From Phymatolithon calcareum (taxonomy: Eukaryota; Rhodophyta; Florideophyceae; Hapalidiales), in contig OZ345360.1 of NCBI GenBank assembly GCA_977006965.1, positions 682,001 to 746,000 of the forward strand: a stretch of 64,000 nt of DNA, read 5' to 3'. Position numbers and translations under genes: made by a program. The first letter of the stretch is position 1. The number at the start of each line of letters is the position of its first letter. This document shows positions 29,091 through 38,817 of this stretch, one piece after another. The notes under the pieces are model-generated. The model did not search any database, was not told the DNA's origin, and saw nothing but the letters and a program-made list of their open reading frames with translations.

Positions 29091-30130
29091 TGTATACCAT
29101 CCTTCGCATGCATGCAAAGCAGCGTTTTATTCCGCCGGACTAATCCAGTCATCCGTCGCTCCGGTCGCGATATTGTTGCACTTTTGGATATACGTTTGAC
29201 TTTCTGATGGAAATTTGGTGGATTCCTGGATAATTTTTTTGTTGTCAAAATCTATCAGCGAACTAGTAAAACTTAAATGATTTCTGGACCGAGTGATAAT
29301 TTGTCGACTTCCGGCTTCCAAGTGTCGATATGGATGTATGTCAACTTCTTCCGGATCCATTACGGATGGATGCAGAATCAAATCGAACCGGATTGGATAA
29401 ATACCGGATTGATTCGGGATATGATATCGTGTAAGGGCCTTACAGAAAGGTGGCAATCGAAAAATGAGTATATATTTGAGTGAAAGTATAAACAAATGCC
29501 AGACAGGTGCGTTAGTATGCAAAATCCTTTTCCTGGATTAGATCGCAATGCAGCTGGGACGTCTCAAAGATGACTCAAGAATCGCATTGCATTTCAGGTT
29601 CCATGAATGAGATGGACTGTTGTCTACTTACTTTGCAGCACTTGAAGTTCATGTTCCGTTCGACGGTCGGTGGGAGAGTTTGGATTCATGCCTTTCAAAG
29701 AGAAATTACTTTTGGTTGATGAATAATGAGTGTACACTCATTATTCACCAACCAAATCCAGCGGATGTACACGTGTACATCCACTGGATTGAATTTATGA
29801 CTCTTGGATTTGATGCGGATAATCAAATTGACTTCATTATTTTCACTGATTTTATCGCGAAATAACTGGATGCTTGCTGATATAGGTTTCAGAACGACGA
29901 ATCCTGTCGGACTGGATACAGATTCAGCCTAGCTTATCGCTGTAGGGCTACCGGACTCAAAAGCATTAGATTCTTTCTCGAGCGGACGAAGAAAATTCCA
30001 AATTTTAAATCGTCTACCCCGACAAACTGGATTGAATCATACTCTTGGAGATCTCGCTAGTCCATTGGACACTTGTTGCGTGGCATTTGGCGTACTGGAT
30101 TCATCCGTCATCCGTCCAAATGAAACGCTG
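29090..30130. repeat. GGATT/AATCC-rich non-coding region with two abutting palindromes
   Basis: About 1 kb dense in CGGATT, TGGATT and their complements. It begins with CGGACTAATCCAGTCATCCG and ends with CTGGATTCATCCGTCATCCG. Two near-perfect palindromes touch at 29711-29756 (centre GTGTACAC) and 29755-29790 (centre TACACGTGTA). No coding frame. Possibly a foldback-type element or a satellite remnant. Confidence 0.5.
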
Positions 30131-31390
30131 ATGCAAAGGATGGTATTTGTTACACAAGGTGCGTTTTTCTCCCATGCGCCTCTGAGCCGGTGCGTGAATT
30201 CAACTATCCTTGCACTCCCCTCGGCAGTGCCACGTACGTTTTGCTGTGCTCCTGCTTGAAGCTTCCTCCAAGTCACCCTCTTGCGCGACAGTGTCATCCA
30301 CATCTTTTTGTTCGGGGACAAAAAGCCTCTCGTATTTTCCTCTTCCATTTCCCTTGATTTCTTTTTCCTACTGCATACGCTCGACGCGTGCACAGCGCAA
30401 CGCAGCGTGCTTACGAATTCGCTCGCCCGCCAGTGTTTTTAACACAACTGACATGCTCGGTAGTAACGTCTTCACCACATCCTTGAAAACCACCTTTAGA
30501 GAAGTACGTCGCGAGATATGCGTGGCATGGTGTGCTTATCAAAATCCTGTAAATGTTCGCTGGACTGGTCTCTGACCCAATCTTCGCACAACCCACGAAC
30601 ACCCAACGACATTGAAACATTCCGAAACCAGCCTCGTTACAGGCCTTGCCCGACCCTTCCTTACGCATCTAATAAGCAACGCACTCATGCCCCCTGCTCG
30701 TCCAGCACGAGAGTAGCTTTTGCTGAGTCCAGCACAAAAGGATGAGAAAGTCGAAGTGTTGCAGACCTCCGTTCAAACAATCCGACCTGATTGTTGCGCC
30801 CAATGACGGCGTTGCGCTGCACGGTAGCATACAGTATGCAATACAGTATCTGGGTTTTGGCATTGAAGAGGGAGCTGCAGCCCAAAACGCTCTCATGTCA
30901 TAATCTTGTCTCTTGTCTATGCAAAGAGCTGAAGTCCTGAATGATACAGATAACCCGTGCAGTGCTTGGTGGACTTGAAGGACGCCTTATCGATATCCCT
31001 CTGACGTAGTTATATTGTTCTGTTGTGTCCTCGACCTGTGTTCGTCGTACGCGGCTCCCAATCTGAATCTCGTCATATAGGGACACAAAATAGATGAACT
31101 GTATCTTCGCCCAGAAAAACCAATCGATGACCAACTGTCAAAGCGATGATTTTTGGAATTTGCATAGAACGAATTTCGACTTTCTTCGTTGAACTCGTCC
31201 CGTTGAGCTCGTGACGTACGAGACAGGTGTATGGCTGCAGTCTGCGAGACTGAATATCAGAGGACGAGATGACTAAGTTCATGAAATACATCGAGCCCCT
31301 GTTCAGAGAAAAGATCGCAGAACTGCGCAGAGCTGTGGAGTGTATCAATGACAATTCGGGTACTGCCTGCAATGCAGATAATATACTACG
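30131..31390. other. Copy B-specific DNA, right part, no gene seen
   Basis: 1.26 kb with only short frames on both strands and no recognisable motif. It is not present in segmental copy A. Confidence 0.4.
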
Positions 31391-31943
31391 GGCTCTGGCA
31401 CTATGAGCCCATCAGTAGTGCGTTCATAGGCCAACGAAGTAAAGCGCATGAAGCAAAACAGCTTTTGAGATGTTATATTTCACGAATTTGAAATGAAATG
31501 GAGCGCCGTAGAAATTGCTTGATTTTAGATCCGATTTATTGAAACACATTGGACGAAGATGCTTCGAAGAGAAGAGACGCGAAGCATTCATCTCGCCCCT
31601 ACAATACGTTGGGATATACCGGTATTCAACAGAGGCATTAGTGTAACTCAATAGGCATTGGTGGCGACAGACACGGGCGAGAAACTTCAACACCGCAATT
31701 GAAGCACGTCTCTTCCGTTTCCCTATGGATAGTGCACAGAATACATTTACAGAACATTTACGTTTGCGCCATGGATGACGCTTGCTGTGCCTCGCACTAG
31801 CAATATTGTACAGCTCCTCATAAAAACCGGCTGCATATTGGAATGCAACTTGTTCCAACAACTATATATTGGAATACCTGAGGCACTGTCCCAGATGACA
31901 AACTCTTTTCCGGCGTCGCCTTCTCTAAGGACCACAACCCCGA

Positions 31944-33641
31944 ATGAATTCCACGCTATTCAAACTAACCTGGGCAACAGTCCCGATGTTCAACATCGCC
32001 AAGTACTGCTTCATGACATATTTTGTCGGCCTTCTCTGGGACATTGCATACGTAAGAGCAATTGAGACAAAACGGTACCTGTTTTTATGGTATCATGGTA
32101 CATTTCAAGTCTCATCTTGTGGACGCAGCCGCAACAATCTGTTCTCCGGTAGCAACTTCGAGAATATTTCGGCTGCTTTCCGTCAATTTCGACCTTGTCT
32201 AGCAAGTTCACACCCTCGAACGTTGTCCTCACAGAGGAGAGCTTCTTCTTTTGAAGGAGGCTCCTCGCTTCAGGACAAACCACCTTCTCAAGAAGTTGTA
32301 ACCCCATTCACACCAGACTCGCTTTCTCTGAGCAGAGCTGCACCTGCACAACCCGCATTCGACAAGATCACAAGCACAAAGAAGACCGTGCACGGTGTGT
32401 GCATCGAGATGGTCATTCTTGTGCTCATTCTCGTTGTTGTAGCCGCTGAAGCCCTATCGGAGAACTATACCGACAGTGTTGAGAACGTCACGTTCTTCTA
32501 CGCCAATGTCACGACTCCGGTGAGACGGTACACATCGGCAGTAATTTTCCGACCAGGTGACAATTACTCAGCAGAATCCGATCTTCTTTTCATTCGAAGA
32601 TGCCCCAAACATCATCGTGACCATACCACTGTGATGACGCCGAATTTTGTCGTTCGAAAAGGACAATTTGATCACCATCACAACGTCATTCCGTCGTATA
32701 ACAAATCAATCATGTGTTTGTATGACGGAACATCCGCCTCTGCGGTTAAGGTGAAGCACACACCCATTGAGGCACAGCGCGAACCGTCAGATCTTGACAA
32801 TTCGAAAGCCCAGACATTTACAAGCGACAACGTGCAGCACAGATATTACGACTTAAAAGTTCGCAAAGCTGTTCCACAGCCTCACTTTTCAAACAACGCA
32901 GTCTCATCAGTGGACTTGCAGCAATTAGAAGACCGAATGCAATTTTTGACGGGACTCTATCTTGTCGATATCAATAACTCGACTTATTCGTGCACCATGC
33001 AGAACGTATGGTGTGTTCGAGTGGTGGATGATGACTACGAAATCATTTACCCACAGTACATGAGGTCAGGAAGTGAAAGCAGACGTGAGGAATTCTTCTT
33101 GAAGAACAGCACGACAGGATTTACCGGTGTCATGCCGATCAGATTGTCCCAGTCCACTTTGCCGCTACTTCCCTCTGACAAACACATGATGAGACCCGCA
33201 CGTCAAGGACGTATGGTAGAAGATATTGAGGATAATCTGAATGTAGTGGCAGTCGGCTACAACTTTGGATGGACCACACAGGAGGTGGAGAACAGAACGG
33301 CTATTGTCGGAAAAGAGTCAAGAATTGTTCCAACTATTCAAGTGGGATATGCAGTGTCGATTTCGACAATTCTTTTTTGCTCTTCCCTTATCCTGTTTTT
33401 TAACGTTGTCGGCTCTCGCTCGAGAAAAGTTACAGGATTAGTAGGAGAACGTGCCTTCATAGATAGATGGCATGATTATCTGGCAAGGGATAGAGCATCT
33501 GAGAGCACACACGAAAAGACGCGAATCGGGATTGTACATGCCGGAGGTGGCGTGTGCCGCCTGCAGCCCCCAAATGGAGAGAACGCGATACCTTTGTCGG
33601 CCACGGAACAAATGACAGGGACTTTTTCGACTAATCTCTAA
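31944..33641 (+). CDS. Unrecognised multi-pass membrane glycoprotein, copy 2
   Basis: 565 residues from ATG 31944; I do not recognise the family. Visible layout: a moderately hydrophobic N-terminal segment (~20-37), a Ser/Arg-rich stretch (~55-148), a strong membrane segment (~151-170, CIEMVILVLILVVVAAEA), an ~295-residue loop, a second strong membrane segment (~467-490) and a basic 75-residue tail. The loop holds at least eight N-x-S/T sequons (Asn174, 181, 188, 207, 253, 345, 388, 450) and five cysteines, including a CTMQNVWC pair, so it is probably lumenal or extracellular. A G(T)nCT...AGAAAAAAC hairpin follows each gene copy. It forms a tandem pair with the next gene, to which it is about 98% identical. 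Confidence 0.72.
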   Translation: MNSTLFKLTWATVPMFNIAKYCFMTYFVGLLWDIAYVRAIETKRYLFLWYHGTFQVSSCGRSRNNLFSGSNFENISAAFRQFRPCLASSHPRTLSSQRRASSFEGGSSLQDKPPSQEVVTPFTPDSLSLSRAAPAQPAFDKITSTKKTVHGVCIEMVILVLILVVVAAEALSENYTDSVENVTFFYANVTTPVRRYTSAVIFRPGDNYSAESDLLFIRRCPKHHRDHTTVMTPNFVVRKGQFDHHHNVIPSYNKSIMCLYDGTSASAVKVKHTPIEAQREPSDLDNSKAQTFTSDNVQHRYYDLKVRKAVPQPHFSNNAVSSVDLQQLEDRMQFLTGLYLVDINNSTYSCTMQNVWCVRVVDDDYEIIYPQYMRSGSESRREEFFLKNSTTGFTGVMPIRLSQSTLPLLPSDKHMMRPARQGRMVEDIEDNLNVVAVGYNFGWTTQEVENRTAIVGKESRIVPTIQVGYAVSISTILFCSSLILFFNVVGSRSRKVTGLVGERAFIDRWHDYLARDRASESTHEKTRIGIVHAGGGVCRLQPPNGENAIPLSATEQMTGTFSTNL

Positions 33642-33950
33642 TTCTTTCCGAGCGTTACTGCCTTCTGTCTTTGGTGACACCACGGTGCGCCCTTTCGGAT
33701 AGAACACTATAAACTAATACACCTACTTTTCGCCGCAGTGCTGTATGCCGAATTGGAGAATGTTTTTCCCCAAGAAAAAACATGGCGCTTGCTGTGCCTC
33801 ACACTAACAACATTGTACAGCTCCTCATAAAAACCAGCTGCATATTGGAATGCAACTTGTTCCAAAAACTATATATTGGAGTACCTGAGGCACCGTCCCA
33901 GATGACAAACTCTTTTCCGGCGTCGCCTTCTCTAAGGACCACAACCCCGA

Positions 33951-35651
33951 ATGAATTCCACGCTATTCAAACTAACCTGGGCAACAGTCCCGATGTTCAA
34001 CATCGCCAAGTACTGCTTCATGACATATTTTGTCGGCCTTCTCTGGGACATTGCATACGTAAGAGCAATTGAGACAAAACGGTACCTGTTTTTATGGTAT
34101 CATGGTACATTTCAAGTCTCATCTTGTGGACGCAGCCGCAACAATCTGTTCTCCGGTAGCAACTTCGAGAATATTTCGGCTGCTTTCCGTCAATTTCGAC
34201 CTTGTCTAGCAAGTTCACACCCTCGAACGTTGTCCTCACAGAGGAGAGCTTCTTCTTTTGAAGGAGGCTCCTCGCTTCAGGACAAACCACCTTCTCAAGA
34301 AGTTGTAACCCCATTCACACCAGACTCGCTTTCTCTGAGCAGAGCTGCACCTGCACAACCCGCATTCGACAAGATCACAAGCACAAAGAAGACCGTGCAC
34401 GGTGTGTGCATCGAGATGGTCATTCTTGTGCTCATTCTCGTTGTTGTAGCCGCTGAAGCCCTATCGGAGAACTATACCGACAGTGTTGAGAACGTCACGT
34501 TCTTCTACGCCAATGTCACGACTCCGGTGAGACGGTACACATCGGCAGTAATTTTCCGACCAGGTGACAATTACTCAGCAGAATCCGATCTTCTTTTCAT
34601 TCGAAGATGCCCCAAACATCATCGTGACCATACCACTGTGATGACGCCGAATTTTGTCGTTCGAAAAGGACAATTTGATCACCATCACAACGTCATTCCG
34701 TTGTATAACAAATCAATCATGTGTTTGTATGACGGAACATCCGCCTCTGCGGTTAAGGTGAAGCACACACCCATTGAGGCACAGCGTGAACCGTCAGATC
34801 TTGACAATTCGAAAGCCCAAACATTTACAAACGACGACGTGCAGCACAGATATTACGACTTAAAAGTTCGCAAAGCTGTTCCACAGCCTCACTTTTCAAA
34901 CGACGCAGTCTCATCAGTGGACTTGCAGCAATTAGAAGACCGAATGCGATTTTTGACGGGACTCTATCTTGTCGATATCAATAACTCGACTTATTCATGC
35001 ACCATGCAGAACGTATGGTGTGTTCGAGTGGTGGATGATGACTACGAAATCATTTACCCACTGTACATGAGGTCAGGAAGTGACAGCAGCAGACGTGAGG
35101 AATTCTTCTTGAAGAACAGCACGACAGGATTTATCGGTGTCATGCCGATCAGATTGTCCCAGTCCACTTTGCCGCTACTTCTCTCTGACAAACAAATGAT
35201 GAGACCCGCACGTCAAGGACGTATGGTAGAAGATATTGAGGATAATCTGAATATGGTGGCAATCGGCTACAACTTTGGATGGACCACACAGGAGGTGGAG
35301 AACAGAACGGCTATTGTCGGAAAAGAGTCAAGAATTGTTCCAACTATTCAAGTGGGATATGCAGTGTCGATTTCGACAATTCTTTTTTGCTCTTCCCTTA
35401 TCCTGTTTTTTAACGTTGTCGGCTCTCGCTCGAGAAAAGTTACAGGATTAGTAGGAGAACGTGCCTTCATAGATAGATGGCATGATTATCTGGCAAGGGA
35501 TAGAGCATCTGAGAGCACACACGAAAAGACGCGAATCGGGATTGTACATGCCGGAGGTGGCGTGTGCCGCCTGCAGCCCCCAAATGGAGAGAACGCGATA
35601 CCTTTGTCGGCCACGGAACAAATGACAGGGACTTTTTCGACTAATCTCTAA
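33951..35651 (+). CDS. Unrecognised multi-pass membrane glycoprotein, copy 3
   Basis: 566 residues from ATG 33951, near-identical to copy 2. Differences are mostly single conservative changes plus one extra Ser in the SGSDSSRREEFF stretch. Both membrane segments, all loop cysteines and the sequons are kept. Changes do not introduce stops even though the nucleotide sequence has begun to diverge, which hints at recent duplication or purifying selection. Function unknown; with its glycosylated loop and basic tail it could be a surface protein (inference). Confidence 0.72.
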   Translation: MNSTLFKLTWATVPMFNIAKYCFMTYFVGLLWDIAYVRAIETKRYLFLWYHGTFQVSSCGRSRNNLFSGSNFENISAAFRQFRPCLASSHPRTLSSQRRASSFEGGSSLQDKPPSQEVVTPFTPDSLSLSRAAPAQPAFDKITSTKKTVHGVCIEMVILVLILVVVAAEALSENYTDSVENVTFFYANVTTPVRRYTSAVIFRPGDNYSAESDLLFIRRCPKHHRDHTTVMTPNFVVRKGQFDHHHNVIPLYNKSIMCLYDGTSASAVKVKHTPIEAQREPSDLDNSKAQTFTNDDVQHRYYDLKVRKAVPQPHFSNDAVSSVDLQQLEDRMRFLTGLYLVDINNSTYSCTMQNVWCVRVVDDDYEIIYPLYMRSGSDSSRREEFFLKNSTTGFIGVMPIRLSQSTLPLLLSDKQMMRPARQGRMVEDIEDNLNMVAIGYNFGWTTQEVENRTAIVGKESRIVPTIQVGYAVSISTILFCSSLILFFNVVGSRSRKVTGLVGERAFIDRWHDYLARDRASESTHEKTRIGIVHAGGGVCRLQPPNGENAIPLSATEQMTGTFSTNL

Positions 35652-36095
35652 TTCTTTCCGAGCGTTACTGCCTTCTGTCTTTGGTGACACCACGGTGCGC
35701 CCTTTCGGATAGAACACTATAAACTAATACACTTACTTTTCTCTGCAGTGCTGTATGCCGAATTGGAGAATGTTTTTCTCCAAGAAAAAACGTGTAGAGT
35801 ACACTTGGCCAGTACACCATTGCAGCGTTGAGCGGTGCGCGATACCACATAATGATAGCGGATGCAAGATCCAATAGCATGGAGGACAAGTCGAGCATGA
35901 ACACCACTCTGTCCTGATCTCAGCGACAGCTAGCACCAAGTGCCTCGAAACACTAATAGATCCAGTACTTACACCAAATAGTGGCTCTAAAGCGGTCACA
36001 TCTTAAGGTGGGTAGCGCTCGGTATTTAATACCTTGCTTCAGTCTCTGTGATCAATCCTGGATGCTTCTTCAGTTGTGTGCGCATCACTGAAGTC

Positions 36096-36620
36096 AGGTT
36101 AGTCCTGAATGAGGATCTCTGGAAATCTCAGTAAACCGCCATGCACAGTGTCCTGTTTAAGATTATCCTTGGACTTAGAGCGCTAGGGCTGTTACCGTTG
36201 AACGAAACCAGGACAGCTCGAACGGAGGAATCGTCCCTAAGAAAAATTCCACTATGATTTCCAGGAAAAAGCCCTTTTTCGTTTTCTAAACGAACAATAT
36301 CACCTTCTTTGCAAAGACATCCAGCTTGCGTGGTAATGCTGGGAATTTAGAGCCGAGAGATTGGGTAGGATTGTGGCGCTGTGCTCGTTTTCGATTCGGA
36401 TCGCGAGCAAGTGATTGGGAGGCTCTGTTATGAGAGACATTTGTCATAGGTGTATGGACACCATCCGGAGATTGGGGATCATAAAAGGTCTAAAACTGTA
36501 TCAGATACAGCTGCGAAAATCTCTTCCCTGGGAGTGAGGGACCAGGTATCGGAGGCGAAGTGCGGTGCCGCATGCGCCGCTTGCTTCGTCCGAAGCTGCT
36601 CAAGATTGAACCGCAACGCA
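36096..36620. other. Intergenic region upstream of the Alba gene
   Basis: About 0.5 kb of unique DNA between the segmental duplication and the Alba ATG. The Alba frame is open upstream to 36450 without an ATG, consistent with 5' UTR. Nothing else recognised. Confidence 0.4.
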
Positions 36621-37339
36621 ATGGAGAAGTACAGACGCATCGTGGATCCCTCGAGGCAAGTCTCAATATTTCCGGAGGAAAAGTACGTGCAGCGTATCAA
36701 TGTCTCTGGCAAGCTGTCCAACTATGTTGCCTATGCCGAGCGAATGCTTGCTGATGAATCCGTCGCCAAGGTCGAACTGGTAGCGCTCGGTCGTGCGATC
36801 AACCGCGCAGTCACAGTTGCTGAGATACTGCGCCGCAATACCCCTGGCTTGCATCAGCTGACCACTCTTCGTTCAGTTTGCATCAAAGACAAGTATATTC
36901 CCATTGAGGAAGGTCTTAATGTGCGTTTATTCATCTTCTTTTACCACTTATCGCATCTCGGACGTCGTACTGACGTTGGCGTGTATGTCGCGAGCCGTTT
37001 TGTGAGTAGGAACTCGAAATGGAACGTGTCAGTTCATGCATCTCCATCATGATTGCAAAGAATGCTTCCGCCATGGACACCTCTGCCGCAGGGTACTCGG
37101 GCCCCACTTTCGTTCCACCCGCGGACCGTATCAGCCCTGAGTTGATCGCCGAAATGGACCAGGAGCGTGCAGGCTCGAACAGCCGTCGCGGAAAGAGTAA
37201 TGGAGCGAGTGGGAACGCTCGAGGAGGACGTCGCAATAGTGGTAATAGGCGTGGTCGCGGACAGAGAGGTCAGGTGGGCGAGGGCAACAGTGTCCCCCAG
37301 CACACTGGCACTGGTCAAAGCGCGGTCGTGCAAAGGTAA
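36621..37339 (+). CDS. Alba-domain nucleic-acid-binding protein with RGG tail (two exons)
   Basis: Join of 36621-36920 and 37010-37339, 209 residues. The Alba fold covers about residues 20-115: INVSGKLSNYVAYAERML, VELVALGRAINRAVTVAEILRR, PGLHQLTTLRSVCI and, across the splice, EEGLN|ELEMERVSSCISIMIAKN. The C-terminal third is Arg/Gly-rich (RRGKSNGASGNARGGRRN, NRRGRGQRG), an RGG box for RNA binding. Eukaryotic Alba proteins include RNase P/MRP subunits of the RPP20/25 type and cytosolic mRNA-binding proteins; the long RGG tail favours the latter (Rpp25/MDP2-like family, known). Without splicing the domain would be broken at the intron. Confidence 0.88.
36921..37009 (+). other. Spliceosomal intron of the Alba gene (89 nt, phase 0)
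   Basis: GTGCGT...TAG, with a CTGAC branch-point-like word near 36970. Removing it joins the two halves of the Alba domain in frame. Read-through would insert unrelated residues ending at a stop. Confidence 0.85.
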
Positions 37340-38116
37340 TTATCAGAAGGCTCTCCGCGCACACGCCCAACTGTTTGTGTGAAGTGGTGAGAGCGCGGTC
37401 GAAGACCTCGAGTTACTTTGCGGAAGCGTCTCCACAGAGTCAAAAAATTGTTTATATGCAGCGCGGAGAGTGCGTTCAAGACCCAGAGCCGAAGAGTCTC
37501 CACAAAGACGCTTAACTGTTTAATATCTAGCGCGGAGAGACCGGTCATTGTGCATTTACGGCTCAGGGAGGTGGGGTTATGAGGAGGTTATACTTAGGTT
37601 TGTATTCCCGATTGTCCCAACTGTAACTGAAACGTTTATTTTTTGTATCCGAGAGTTTCTTTGTTGTTAACATTGAGCTGCCCTTGTGCATCTTATTCCT
37701 TTGTTGGCCGAAAATGGAGCCCCCAGTAGTGGAAAGTGCATCTCCTGGCGTTGCTCGGTTGGGCCATTGGGTGTTCTCAGTATTGAGCTAAATAATCATG
37801 TCCACGAATCCTGATGAGGAGCCGTTGATCCTCATATTGGACGAACTCCGAAAGCGCTGAATCTCCACGAAAGAAATGGGTACTAGTGTGTTCTACGTCA
37901 AGTCCGACAGAACAAAACTCTGCTTTTCCCTTTGACTTGAATGATGCTCTTACCTTTGGAAATGTCAGGGTTAAAAAGAACTCCATACATTGCGACGCAT
38001 GCTTAATTCCACGCCGTGCAGTTTACTTTCATTCGGATGAGCTATTCATGAACGCAGTATCAATGATACTGCTCGTGTCCCTGTACAGGTTTTGCATAAA
38101 TATGCTATGATACTGT
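37340..38116. other. Alba 3' flank
   Basis: About 0.8 kb with no gene. A degenerate direct repeat with GCGCGGAGAG and GTCTCCACA words occurs at about 37390-37545. The rest is AT-rich and unremarkable up to the MITE. Confidence 0.4.
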
Positions 38117-38685
38117 ATCATAGCAGGGGAAAGTTATACAGGGGGAGGAAAGCCAGTTTTGGAAGTTTCAAAGATTATAGTGAAAACGTTGGTTGCGTTG
38201 CGCACGGTAAATTATGAGGGATTTTGAGTATCAAAAATATATCTGAAAAGCTGATGTTGATGCACTGCGAGACGTGCCCGTCGCACGAGATCTGCCAATA
38301 AGAACGGCGCTTAAGCAAGGTGCACTACGACATGGACGTGCGTGTGCGTTAACGGTTGCTTGCGTGGCGCCGGGATCGATGCGTGCGCAGGTGAAAGGTG
38401 CGATAGCTTGGGCTCAAATGCATCGTTTGTGCACACCGCACTACACACTGCCCATCAACGTTAATTCTGATAATTTTCAGCCAGAGGCGAATGGCGCAAC
38501 GTGAGCCGTCGCAACATTGGGGCTCCCAATGTTCACAACTTCCTGGCGGCTTTCTCACATATTTTTATGATGCATTTTCGCATTGCCGTTCACGCTTCAT
38601 ACAGACCGTACGTGAAGCGCTTGAGAAAAACGATATGACAACCGACTTGCTTTCCTCCCCCTGTAAAACTTTCCCCTGATCATAG
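38117..38685. mobile_element. hAT-like MITE with 34-bp terminal inverted repeats
   Basis: A 555-bp non-coding element (38124-38678). Its left end CAGGGGAAAGTTATACAGGG and the reverse complement of its right end, CAGGGGAAAGTTTTACAGGG, match over about 34 bp with two mismatches. ATCATAG flanks both sides (38117-38123, 38679-38685). The CAGGGG start is typical of hAT ends (known), though hAT target duplications are usually 8 bp. It lies between the Alba and AP endonuclease genes. Confidence 0.85.
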
Positions 38686-38817
38686 TATATTTTTGCAATA
38701 CACTATACACCTGATGCTGTATAACTTCAATACATACAATTCTGTACGAGAAACTAAGATCCTGTACCAGTCGTCCGATTGCGGCGCGCCGCGCGGGGTT
38801 CTACTGCCGAAAATCGA

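Larger units (their letters stand above)
31785..35790. repeat. Tandem duplication of the glycoprotein gene unit (2 x about 2.0 kb)
   Basis: Unit 1 (about 31785-33780) and unit 2 (about 33781-35790) are nearly identical. At the join, the 3' flank (...CCAAGAAAAAAC) runs directly into the 5' flank (CGCTTGCTGTGCCTCAC) at about 33780. This unequal-crossover-type junction is absent from copy A, so the doubling came after the larger segmental duplication. Confidence 0.85.
27013..36095. repeat. Segmental duplication, copy B
   Basis: Homologous to 14396-20408 in the same direction. Blocks shared with copy A: about 27017-28480 and 31390-36095. The block 28480-31390 has no counterpart in copy A. Inside copy B the glycoprotein gene is doubled. 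The right border is at about 36095, after GTTGTGTGCGCATCACTG and GTCAGG, where copy A enters the LINE. Confidence 0.85.
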
